Below, piece by piece: positions 25,633-33,885 of a stretch of DNA of 52,122 nucleotides (position 1 is the stretch's first letter; each line of letters begins with the position of its first letter). The stretch comes from an uncultured Saprospiraceae bacterium. GTDB lineage: Bacteria > Bacteroidota > Bacteroidia > Chitinophagales > Saprospiraceae. The position numbers and the translations under genes were made by a program. A model generated the notes under the pieces. That model was not told where the DNA came from and did not search any database. It saw nothing but the letters and a program-made list of their open reading frames with translations. Location: contig CALIAG010000269.1 of NCBI GenBank assembly GCA_938041325.1, positions 1-52,122 of the forward strand, in the 5' to 3' direction.

Positions 25633-27108
25633 ATGCCCGAGACACTCTCTTCTGGATTAATGCTTTCCATCATCTTTGCTTACTTCGGTATCTTGATTAT
25701 CGTATCGTATTTTACAAGTAAGAATTCAGAGAATGCTGACTTTTTCCTTGCCAACAGACAATCTCCTTGGTATGTAGTGGCTTTTGGTATGGTGGGAGCG
25801 ACGCTTTCGGGGGTTACGTTTATTTCTATTCCCGGAGTGGTTGGGGCTGGTGGAGCGAATCAGGCTTTTTCATACATGCAAATGGTGTTTGGGTATCTGG
25901 TTGGCTATGCAGTCATTGCGCTGGTACTGATGCCGGTTTATTATAAAATGAACCTTACATCGATTTATGGATACTTAGAAAAACGATTTGGTTTTAATTC
26001 CTACAAGTCCGGCGCAGCTTATTTTTTAATATCCAGAACAATTGGCGCTTCTTTCCGTCTTTTTCTAGTCGCGATAGTTCTACAAGAATTTGTATTAAAA
26101 GATTTTGATATCCCTTTTTGGGCAACGGTAATGATTACCATTCTCTTGATTTGGGTGTATACCTTTAGAGGAGGAATCAAGACGATTGTTTGGACGGATA
26201 CCTTACAAACTTTTTGTATTCTGACCGCTTTGATTTTGACAATCGGAGCTATAGGAAATGCACTGGATAAGGATGCATTTGAATTGATTCAATTGATACA
26301 AGCAAGCGATTATTCACAAATGTTTTTCTTTGAAGAAGGCTGGTCCGATCCCAATAATTTTTTCAAACAGTTCATTGCAGGGGCATTATTTGCAATTGTA
26401 ATGACTGGTCTGGATCAGGATATGATGCAAAAAAATCTGACCTGTAGAACATTGAGAGATGCACAAAAGAATATGTTTACTTTTAGCATTGTCTTGGTTT
26501 TTGCCAACTTACTATTTCTTTCCTTAGGAGCTTTGCTATATATCTATGCTTCCCAAGTGGGCCTTGAAATTCCAGATAAGACAGATCAACTTTATCCAAT
26601 GATTGCTCTGCAGTCTTTATCTCCAGCGGTTGGAATAGTTTTTATTCTAGGTTTGATTGCGGCAGCATATTCAAGTGCAGATTCTGCATTGACTTCTTTG
26701 ACAACATCTTTTTGTGTAGATTTCTTAGGTTTCGAGCGAAGCGACGCACCCGAGGCGGAGAAAAAGAAAACAAGAATGAAAGTTCATGTTGGATTTTCAA
26801 TCGTCCTCTTTGTCGTCATTATACTTTTTGATGCTATAAATAGCTCTGCAGTCATAAATGGATTATTCACAGCTTCAGGATATACTTACGGTCCCTTGCT
26901 GGGATTATTCGCCTTTGGATTGTTTACCAGCTATTCAATAAAAGACAAGTATGCTCCGATCGTGTGCATTGCAGCTCCGATACTTACATTTATCCTAAGC
27001 TATTATTCTGACGTATTATTTTTCGGATATAAATTCGGATTCGAATTGCTCCTGATGAATGGAATATTGACCTTTATCGGTTTGCTAATATTAAGGAAGG
27101 ATAGTTAG
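25633..27108 (+). CDS. Sodium:solute symporter family transporter
   Basis: This 491-residue integral membrane protein has about 13 hydrophobic helices of the SSS (LeuT-like) fold. Helix 1 is LMLSIIFAYFGILIIVSYF. The family motif GMVGATLSGVTFISIPG, in the second helix region, holds small residues used for Na+ and substrate. AYSSADSALTSLTTSFCVDFLG in helix 8 is the conserved Na2-site serine stretch. It would import a solute such as a sugar, proline or pantothenate with Na+; sequence alone does not tell which. The stop is directly followed by a degenerate repeat array. Confidence 0.9.
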   Translation: MPETLSSGLMLSIIFAYFGILIIVSYFTSKNSENADFFLANRQSPWYVVAFGMVGATLSGVTFISIPGVVGAGGANQAFSYMQMVFGYLVGYAVIALVLMPVYYKMNLTSIYGYLEKRFGFNSYKSGAAYFLISRTIGASFRLFLVAIVLQEFVLKDFDIPFWATVMITILLIWVYTFRGGIKTIVWTDTLQTFCILTALILTIGAIGNALDKDAFELIQLIQASDYSQMFFFEEGWSDPNNFFKQFIAGALFAIVMTGLDQDMMQKNLTCRTLRDAQKNMFTFSIVLVFANLLFLSLGALLYIYASQVGLEIPDKTDQLYPMIALQSLSPAVGIVFILGLIAAAYSSADSALTSLTTSFCVDFLGFERSDAPEAEKKKTRMKVHVGFSIVLFVVIILFDAINSSAVINGLFTASGYTYGPLLGLFAFGLFTSYSIKDKYAPIVCIAAPILTFILSYYSDVLFFGYKFGFELLLMNGILTFIGLLILRKDS

Positions 27109-27293
27109 ATAGTTAGACTGTAAGATTATAAGACTGTAAGACTATAGATGCATCGTTTTTTACTGTCATTTGTCTACCGGAAACTCATCTCTCTCTAAAG
27201 TCCAAATTCTAAAAGCCTAACCATCTAGAAGTCTAGAAGTCTAACCATCTAGCAGTCTAAATACTAAATACTAAGTACTAAATTCTAACATCA
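27109..27293. repeat. Intergenic array of degenerate GTCTAA units, inverted around its centre
   Basis: Between two convergent genes, the left part (27109-27150) repeats TTAGACTGTAAGA-like units and the right part (27212-27290) repeats their complement (CTAACCATCTAGAAGTCTA, AGTCTAA, ATACTAA). The two halves can pair imperfectly. The right end, TCTAACATC, abuts the TGA stop of the OmpA gene. A similar array lies at 39115-39225. Confidence 0.7.
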
Positions 27294-28196
27294 AATCTTC
27301 TTTCTAATCGCCCGGTCCAAAGCTTCTGCATTTGGCGAAAACAACAATTCTATTCGTCTATTCATTGCCTTTCCCGCTGAAGTATCATTTGAAGTTCTTG
27401 GTTCAAACTCCCCCTTACCTGCTGCGATCAATTGACTAGGACTGATGTCATAATCATTGGTAAGTGCGCGGACGATATTCGTAGCTCGTAGAGAAGAGAA
27501 AATCCAATTGTTTTTATAACTTTTGTTAGAAGGAGGATCGTTGTCGGTGTGTCCGGTAATTCGTACTGTCATATCTGGATACCGTTGGATGATCGGGCTG
27601 ATCAGTTCAAGAGCGGATTGTCCCTGCGGAGTTATTCGACTTGAACTGCCTTTTACGAAAAGTGCTTTTTCGAACAGGACGACTTTTACACCATTGTTGA
27701 TTACTTCAACGGCATGCTCATCTGTTGCAAATGTTTGGAGCGCAAGACTTAATTCACCAGATACTTTATCGAAGGTCGCTCTGTACCGATCCAACTCAGT
27801 CCGTATTGAATTAATCTGTGCTTTTAGCCCTTGAATTTCTTTGTCTTTTGCTGCAAGAGATTGATTAAGGGAAGCACTTGTGGTTTGAGATTGGCTACTC
27901 ATTTGTTCTTTTTGCAGTTCCAACTCATCAATTCTCGATTGTAGTTTGTCTTGCATTGACGTCAAAGCCACTGTTTCCCCTTTCTTCTCTGCAAGTTTTA
28001 GATTTAGGTTTTGAACAGAAGTCTTTTCAGTGGATAATAATTTTTTCCATTGAAGAATTTCTGAATCATGTTCGTTTTGCAAATCAGAAATAGAGCTCAA
28101 CGCTGCTAGGTATTTCTTTTTACCAACACAAGAGTTGAGTAAAAAGAAACACAATAGGCTCAGGGTAAAAAGCAGCGGTCTTTGAATTTTCGTCAT
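27291..28196 (-). CDS. OmpA-family lipoprotein with coiled coil
   Basis: Starting from the ATG at 28196 gives a lipoprotein signal ending LLNSC. About 130 residues of coiled coil follow (LQNEHDSEILQWKKLL through LKAQINSIRTELDRY). The C-terminal OmpA domain carries the peptidoglycan-binding pattern GHTDNDPPSNKSYKNNW, LRATNIVRAL and NRRIELLF. The protein should be anchored in the outer membrane with its C-terminal domain on peptidoglycan. It is 41 bp downstream of another coiled-coil gene on the same strand, and the pair probably works together in the envelope. Confidence 0.88.
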   Translation of the reverse strand: MTKIQRPLLFTLSLLCFFLLNSCVGKKKYLAALSSISDLQNEHDSEILQWKKLLSTEKTSVQNLNLKLAEKKGETVALTSMQDKLQSRIDELELQKEQMSSQSQTTSASLNQSLAAKDKEIQGLKAQINSIRTELDRYRATFDKVSGELSLALQTFATDEHAVEVINNGVKVVLFEKALFVKGSSSRITPQGQSALELISPIIQRYPDMTVRITGHTDNDPPSNKSYKNNWIFSSLRATNIVRALTNDYDISPSQLIAAGKGEFEPRTSNDTSAGKAMNRRIELLFSPNAEALDRAIRKKI

Positions 28197-28237
28197 TGTT
28201 TTGGTTTTAAAGAAAGTCATCAAAAAGTAAGGTGAGA

Positions 28238-29158
28238 CTATCTTAATCTTAAGCTACTCGCACCAAGTAATCCGATATCTGTGTAGATCATTACTCGATA
28301 GTAGCCTGCTGATAATTTTTCAGTCAAAGTATGTGAAAAGGCAAGTCTCTGACTAGAGGTTATATTTATTTCTTTAGCTTCTGCAGCAATGATATCTGTA
28401 GAAGTACCATTCACTGTAACTTTTGACATAATAGGGTTGGTCAATTTTATTGGCGTTCCTTTATCATCGGAAATGACCATGTAAATCATTCTTACTCCTT
28501 GGTATTCCACAGGTACATTTGTGAGGTCAAAGCTTACATTTACTCTTTTCGCTTTCTTGCCTTTGGCGGTTACTTTTGGTTTTTTTCGTTCTACCTCCGC
28601 TCTGAATCCAGATGCTTTGAAATTGCTTAATGTCAAATTACCAATTTCGCTTTGCATGCTTCTGTTCAAATTAGCCAAAGCGAGATTGTCTTGTCTTGCC
28701 TTTCCAAGGTCTACTTCAAGAACACCAGCTCTCATTTTTAAAGAGTCATTTTGTAAAACCAATTGCTGAATTTGTCCTTGCAATTGAGACTTGCTATATA
28801 GTAAACCTTTGATTTGTTCAGATAGATTACCGATTTCTGCGTCGCGATCCGTATTACTGGCTTTAACCGCTTTTATGGTCTGGTTTCTTCTGTAGATCGT
28901 TTTATTCGCTTTTGTCAAAGAGGTAGACAAAGAGTCATTGATGTAATTCAATTCTTCATAAGCCAATTCAAGGCTATCTACTTCAAATTCTAAGTTGTCT
29001 TTGATGTCATTGAGTTCAGCCATTTCGGAACTTAGCCGTTCTGTCTTATCTATGTAAGACATTTTTTCTTGTTTTTGGCTATTCCCCCACCATCCGGTAT
29101 AGGCTAATAATAAAGCAAGGATCAAAGCTACAACTCCTAAAATATGTTTGGTTTTCAT
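28238..29158 (-). CDS. Coiled-coil envelope protein with one N-terminal membrane helix
   Basis: From the ATG at 29158 the protein has 306 residues: MKTKHILG, one hydrophobic helix (VVALILALLLAYTGWW), then about 150 residues of heptads (LSSEMAELNDIKDNLEFEVD to LALANLNRSMQSEIG). The C-terminal 120 residues are beta-rich (RVNVSFDLTNVPVEYQGVRM, GYYRVMIYTDIG), so a globular beta-sandwich domain is likely. It may be inner-membrane anchored with its body in the periplasm. Its neighbour is an OmpA lipoprotein on the same strand, with which it might form an envelope-spanning contact. I do not recognise a named family. Confidence 0.75.
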   Translation of the reverse strand: MKTKHILGVVALILALLLAYTGWWGNSQKQEKMSYIDKTERLSSEMAELNDIKDNLEFEVDSLELAYEELNYINDSLSTSLTKANKTIYRRNQTIKAVKASNTDRDAEIGNLSEQIKGLLYSKSQLQGQIQQLVLQNDSLKMRAGVLEVDLGKARQDNLALANLNRSMQSEIGNLTLSNFKASGFRAEVERKKPKVTAKGKKAKRVNVSFDLTNVPVEYQGVRMIYMVISDDKGTPIKLTNPIMSKVTVNGTSTDIIAAEAKEINITSSQRLAFSHTLTEKLSAGYYRVMIYTDIGLLGASSLRLR

Positions 29159-29865
29159 GGTAGAAATTTTTGAATACCCAAAGAAAAAATAGTTCTCAGG
29201 TAAAGCAGACGGTTTAAACACCTGCCTTGGTTGTCAAATAAATTTAATTGAAATTAAAAACGATTCGATAAATCAAATTAGTATTTCTAAAAAGTTATCC
29301 TTTTGATAAAGGAAGCTCATTAAAAACGAAAGGCCAAAATTAACAAAAATTATTTAGTTAGAATTAGGAATGAGTGATCCCACAGTGAGGATGTACCAAA
29401 GTACAACCTTACACATAAATCACTAGTGGAATTTTTACTTAGATCTAGCTGTAGTACTTCATTCATAGACAACCTTCAATATTATCAAAAAAATAAAAAG
29501 GCCTGGTAAATTGAATTACCAGACCTTTATGATGTCTAATGTTTGGGTTAGCTTTTGAGGTTATTTCAATATATTGAAATTGTTATGTTGTATTTTCTAT
29601 TATGGTATTTTACAATTATTGGACTAGCTTAAACTTATTTTTTTAATAATTTGCAATTTGACACGGTCAAAAAACTACGAAATAACATTTTGCTGTAATT
29701 TTTATAAAACTGATAGTCAGTAAGTTAAGAGTAAAAAGAGGGTGATTTTATTCACGCATTATTTGTTATTTGTGACAGTATTACGGAGGGTAAGAAAAAC
29801 CCAAAAAAGGCCTTGCAAGTAAAATTTTACTTGCAAGGCCTTTTAATAATATAACTATAATGGTC
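29159..29865. other. Non-coding interval with two hairpins
   Basis: I see no gene in these 707 bp. A hairpin at 29498-29527 (12-bp arms, one mismatch, 6-nt loop) is followed by a weak T run. A perfect 40-bp palindrome lies at 29805-29844. The left part is AT-rich and probably holds the promoter of the coiled-coil gene. Confidence 0.6.
29805..29844. terminator. Perfect 40-bp palindrome, terminator of the small lipoprotein gene
   Basis: Two 20-base arms meet at 29824/29825 (AAAAGGCCTTGCAAGTAAAA and its complement). The palindrome lies 21 bp beyond the stop of the minus-strand lipoprotein gene. The A run at its left gives the T tract for that strand. The right side gives a T run for plus-strand transcripts, so it could work in both directions. 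Confidence 0.8.
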
Positions 29866-30414
29866 TTATTCTGAAATAATGCCTCTGATGTTCCAATTTA
29901 TGCTTTCGGAAGTTCTATTGGTATAAGGCAACCACTGACTATCACTGCTTGAAAAGAGCCAATCACCATTTGACCTGTTCGGCCCAGCGTCACATCCAAT
30001 TGATTGTTGGGTTTGTGAATGCAATAATTCAATGCTTATCCATATATCTTCTCCACCAAGAACAATTGGATCAGACAAAGTATATTCATTCCATGAAGGT
30101 GTCGCAATTCCATTCGTCACATCTACATCAACTATTTTTGCACCAGGACTGCTACTTGTTCCTTGTCCATAGATGACTAATTTACAAACATCAGGTTGCC
30201 CTCCCATAAACCATTGAACACTTGTCATTTCTCGGCCATCATAATCGGCCAAAAGACTTGCTGGAAAGCGAACTGCAGCTTCATGTGTACCTGCATCTAA
30301 TAATGGACCGGTGACATTTTCTCCATCATATTGAAGGATATTTGGTAAATCATCGTCGCCGCAAGAGGCAAACAGCATAGCTGCCATCATAAAGAAAAGT
30401 AGTTTCGTTTTCAT
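29866..30414 (-). CDS. Small lipoprotein of unknown function, beta-rich
   Basis: I use the ATG at 30414 (MKTKLLFFMMAAMLFASC), which gives a lipobox ending in FASC followed by the acidic Asp-rich spacer GDDD common in exported Bacteroidota lipoproteins. A longer frame to 30468 would bury the signal. The mature 165 residues are beta-rich with aromatic, Asn and Gly residues (VQWFMGGQPDVCKLVIYGQG, ESINWNIRGIISE). They look like a jelly-roll similar to carbohydrate-binding or DUF-type sandwiches. Two Cys remain, possibly a disulfide. No enzyme motif is visible. It stands alone with a strong terminator behind it. Confidence 0.78.
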   Translation of the reverse strand: MKTKLLFFMMAAMLFASCGDDDLPNILQYDGENVTGPLLDAGTHEAAVRFPASLLADYDGREMTSVQWFMGGQPDVCKLVIYGQGTSSSPGAKIVDVDVTNGIATPSWNEYTLSDPIVLGGEDIWISIELLHSQTQQSIGCDAGPNRSNGDWLFSSSDSQWLPYTNRTSESINWNIRGIISE

Positions 30415-30604
30415 AAAATTTCTATTTTTAAATGACTGGATAATTATTTTTTTGTTGTTACAGAACAACTTCTATAAATGTAACGTAAATAAGAGAATCT
30501 TTTTACTTGAGTTATTATTAAACTTTTGTTAAAGGACTTTTGTTTCATACCTGTTGATCAGCTAAATAGGCTTTTCACTCATTTTCAAATTAAAACAGAT
30601 ACAT

Positions 30605-30772
30605 ATGTTTGGCTTATTTAAAAAAGATCCCGCAAAAAAACTCCAGAAAGAATACAATGAAATGATGGAAAAGGCAAGAGATGTGCAGAGATCAGGTGAT
30701 CTGAAAGCCTATGCTGCTTTAATCGCAGAGTCAGAAATTCTAATGGATAAGATAGAAGCGTTGAAAAAATAA
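30605..30772 (+). CDS. Lacal_2735/DUF6435-like small protein
   Basis: This short gene encodes 55 residues: MFGLFKKDPAKKLQKEYN at the start and a charged amphipathic helix pair after it (MMEKARDVQRSGDLKAYAAL, MDKIEALKK). The opening MFGLFKKDP and the overall length are typical of the Lacal_2735 (DUF6435) family, which is widespread in Bacteroidota and has no known function. It has no signal or membrane segment. The stop is followed after 49 bp by a strong hairpin. A minus-strand frame in the same place is a shadow. Confidence 0.85.
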   Translation: MFGLFKKDPAKKLQKEYNEMMEKARDVQRSGDLKAYAALIAESEILMDKIEALKK

Positions 30773-30821
30773 AAAATACGATGGGAAAAATCCAAAAGTA
30801 GAACCATGGCTTTTGGTGAAG

Positions 30822-30869
30822 AAGGAACATTTACTAAGATTGCAAAATCCTAGTAAATGTTCCTTGTTT
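30822..30869. terminator. Bidirectional terminator between the small gene and glgC
   Basis: A perfect 15-bp stem (AAGGAACATTTACTA at 30822-30836, complement at 30851-30865) with a 14-nt loop is followed by GTTTT. It lies between convergent genes, so it can stop both. Confidence 0.82.
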
Positions 30870-30870
30870 T

Positions 30871-32148
30871 CTAAGCTAATCCTAGCTTGGCATTATTAGG
30901 AATAATTGCTCCTTTTTTAAATACGATGATTCCAGAACGAACAACGAAATGTTCAGAATCCATGTCTTCCAAGCTTTTGCCACCTCGTGCAACTACATTA
31001 TTTCCAATTCGACAATCTTTATCAACAATACAGTTTTCTAAAATCGTATTGTTTCCAACACCTAAAGGAATTTCTCCATCAGGATAAACGATTTCTTCTA
31101 GTGATTGGAAATAGTCATTGCCAAATAAAATACATCGTTTTAATTTACTACCCTTGCCAACTCTTGAACGAATTCCTATCACACATTCGTCAATAGTATC
31201 TGCTAAAATCATACTCCCTTCTGCTACTACAGAACGGATAATGGTTGTGCCATTTATTTTTGAAGGAGCAAGCATTCTAGGTCTTGTGAAAACAGAATTG
31301 TTGCGATCGAATAAATTAAATGCTGGGATATCATCCGCTAATGCTAAGTTGGATTCAAAGAAGGATTCTACCGTTCCAATATCTTCCCAATATCCTTTGT
31401 AAGGATAACCCGCTACACGATAGCCTTCATTTATTGCAGCAGGAATAATTTCTTTTCCAAAATCAACTGCACCTTCATGCTCTGAAAATAATTTTTTAAT
31501 AATTCTTTTACTAAAGACATAAATACCCATACTTGCCATATAAACCTTGCCTGAATTTCTATCTGCTTCAGATACATCAGATTCCCATTGTGGCAGTAAC
31601 TCTGGTGCTGGTTTTTCAATAAAAGTATTGATCATTCCTTCTCCATTCACTTTCATAATCCCAAAACCCGGAGCTTCTTTCGCAACAACAGGAATAGTGG
31701 CGATCGTTACATCCGCATCTTTATCAATATGGTATCTAGCAAAAGCTTCCAGATCCATTTGATACAATTGATCACCAGAAAGAATCAGGATATAATCATA
31801 ATCGTGGTTGTACAAATGACGCATACATTGGCGAACAGCATCCGCTGTGCCTTGATACCACATTTCATTATTCCTTGTTTGCTCAGCAGCAAGAATGTCC
31901 ACAAAACCATGGCTGAAGGTGTCAAAATTATAAGTGTTTTTGATGTGTTGATTCAAGGACGCTGCATTGAATTGTGTAAGAACAAACATGCGGCGTACGC
32001 CTGAGTTCAAGCAATTCGATATAGGTATATCAATCAAACGGTATTTACCACCAATCGGAACCGCTGGTTTAGAACGTGTTTCTGTAAGGGGATATAATCG
32101 CGATCCAGCTCCTCCTCCAAGGATCATACATACCATTTTAATTTTCAT
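30871..32148 (-). CDS. glgC: Glucose-1-phosphate adenylyltransferase
   Basis: GlgC makes ADP-glucose, the donor for glycogen synthesis, and is usually the regulated step. The 425-residue protein has the nucleotidyltransferase start ILGGGAGSRLYPLTETRSKPAVPIGG and ISNCLNSG. The sugar-binding IEKPAPE is present, as is a C-terminal left-handed beta-helix (VVAEGSMILADTIDECVIGIRSRVGKG). The gene follows glgA by 11 nt on the same strand, so the two form an operon. No glgB or glgP is nearby. Confidence 0.95.
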   Translation of the reverse strand: MKIKMVCMILGGGAGSRLYPLTETRSKPAVPIGGKYRLIDIPISNCLNSGVRRMFVLTQFNAASLNQHIKNTYNFDTFSHGFVDILAAEQTRNNEMWYQGTADAVRQCMRHLYNHDYDYILILSGDQLYQMDLEAFARYHIDKDADVTIATIPVVAKEAPGFGIMKVNGEGMINTFIEKPAPELLPQWESDVSEADRNSGKVYMASMGIYVFSKRIIKKLFSEHEGAVDFGKEIIPAAINEGYRVAGYPYKGYWEDIGTVESFFESNLALADDIPAFNLFDRNNSVFTRPRMLAPSKINGTTIIRSVVAEGSMILADTIDECVIGIRSRVGKGSKLKRCILFGNDYFQSLEEIVYPDGEIPLGVGNNTILENCIVDKDCRIGNNVVARGGKSLEDMDSEHFVVRSGIIVFKKGAIIPNNAKLGLA

Positions 32149-32159
32149 GAAATAAAATT

Positions 32160-33593
32160 TTAGGTTAATTGATTATAGATATTACTGTATTGCTCTGCTG
32201 AGTTTTCCCATGAAAAATCTAGAGCGGATATATTTTTTCTAACGGACTTGAATTTCTTGGTATCCTTATATAAATCAACTGCACGACTCAATGCGATCAA
32301 GGCTTCGTTTAAATTAAAATTATCAAATCGGATACCCCGACCGTTCTCACTTGATTCTTCTAAGTCGATAATGGTGTCTTTTAATCCTCCAACGCTTCGC
32401 ACAATCGGAATTGTACCATAGCGCATTGCATAAAGTTGATTCAAACCACATGGCTCTACTCGTGAAGGCATCAAAAGAAAATCAGATCCTGCATAAAGTT
32501 GATGAGCAAGACCTTCGTTGTATTCAATGCTAACACCGATTTTGCCGGGATAGATGTTTGGTAATTGTGCAAGCATTCCTTCAATCGCTGGTTCACCAGA
32601 TCCAAGAATAATAAATGCACATTCTTTTCCCGCTTTCAAAAAGTTAGCAAGCAATGCAGGAAGCATGTCTGCCCCTTTCTCTGCTACCAGTCTTCCGATA
32701 AAGGTTACCACAGGAAGTGCTGGATCCAATTTGAAATGATCGGTTAACTTCTTTTTATTTCCTTTTTTATAAGTGTCTAAACTTTTGCCTAATTTTTTAG
32801 CAATAAAAGGATCTTTTTTCGGATCCCATACTTGTGTATCGATTCCGTTTAGTATACCGACAGACTTAGGCAACTCGTTTAAAAACAACGATTCCAATCC
32901 AGCCGATTTTATTCTCAATTCATTTAAATATCCAGGAGAGACTGTCGTGAGCTTCCAACAATTTTTAATGGCGGAAGCCAATGGGTTAATGGTATTGTTC
33001 CAATCCAGCAAACCATGCAAACGCGTATCATGGTGTGGCAGCAAATACATTCTGCGCCAGCTAAACGACCCATGGTAGACACCATTGTGAATAGTGAAAA
33101 CAGTAGGAATAACTCCTAGGCTTTGGTATTCATAGGCATATTTCACCAAAAATGGAATTAAACCCGTATGATGATCATGGCAATGAAGGATATCTGGTTT
33201 TGTAGGTTGATTTACCAACCATTGGAGAACAGCTTGTTGGAACGATAGGTATCTTTCGGCTTCATCTTTATACCAATTCCCTGCTTTATCAGAATAGACC
33301 CCTTCGCGATCAAACTTTCCAGGGATATTAGCAGTATACAAAGTATAGCCAAGATCTTCGCCCGTATATTTGTCTATAGAAAAGGAGACTTTTTCGTGAT
33401 ATAAATAAAACTCACCAGTGTATACAGATTCAAATGATTGTTTTGAGATCCAACCGGTTTTGTATTTTGGAATAATCACAGAAGATTTGATTCCAGCTTT
33501 GTTTTGATATTTAGGTAAAGCACCAACTACGTCTGCTAAGCCGCCAACTTTTGCGGCTGGGTAGCATTCGGCACTAATGTGTAAAACTTCCAT
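32160..33593 (-). CDS. glgA: Glycogen synthase (ADP-glucose)
   Basis: GlgA (GT5 family) transfers glucose from ADP-glucose to glycogen. I choose the ATG at 33593 (MEVLHISAECYPAAKVGGLADVVGALP), which starts at the conserved first strand. A longer frame to 33611 adds only MTQGNQ. The KVGGL motif binds the ADP phosphates, HCHDHHTGLIP and TIHN are in place, and SRVEPCGLNQLYAMRYGTIPIV is the GT5 C-terminal signature. The 478-residue length is normal. It leads the operon with glgC. Confidence 0.95.
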   Translation of the reverse strand: MEVLHISAECYPAAKVGGLADVVGALPKYQNKAGIKSSVIIPKYKTGWISKQSFESVYTGEFYLYHEKVSFSIDKYTGEDLGYTLYTANIPGKFDREGVYSDKAGNWYKDEAERYLSFQQAVLQWLVNQPTKPDILHCHDHHTGLIPFLVKYAYEYQSLGVIPTVFTIHNGVYHGSFSWRRMYLLPHHDTRLHGLLDWNNTINPLASAIKNCWKLTTVSPGYLNELRIKSAGLESLFLNELPKSVGILNGIDTQVWDPKKDPFIAKKLGKSLDTYKKGNKKKLTDHFKLDPALPVVTFIGRLVAEKGADMLPALLANFLKAGKECAFIILGSGEPAIEGMLAQLPNIYPGKIGVSIEYNEGLAHQLYAGSDFLLMPSRVEPCGLNQLYAMRYGTIPIVRSVGGLKDTIIDLEESSENGRGIRFDNFNLNEALIALSRAVDLYKDTKKFKSVRKNISALDFSWENSAEQYSNIYNQLT

Positions 33594-33746
33594 TTGGTTG
33601 CCTTGAGTCAAATTTGTATAATGAGAGAATAGTTTTCCCGTTTTAAGTAATTGAACAAAAGCTTCAGTTTAATTTATCCACTTACTTTTGTGAGTCGAAT
33701 TTATAAAACCATTGATAGGCTTATTCATTGACCAAAATACATAAAA

Positions 33747-33754
33747 CAAACGTA
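33747..33754 (-). promoter_or_regulatory. Possible -7 element of the glgA-glgC operon
   Basis: Read on the minus strand this is TACGTTTG, a match to TAnnTTTG about 155 nt before the glgA ATG. No -33 box is clear. The rest of the 292-bp spacer to 33885 shows nothing I recognise. Confidence 0.35.
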
Positions 33755-33885
33755 ATTTTTAATTTGAGTACCGTATAAATTTGAATTAGTATTTTTAAGC
33801 TAAAGAAATATACTTTTTTACCTTCGCCAGAGCTCTTAAGATCAATGGTTTTTATAAGAATAAAATATATAATCAACATCCTGTT

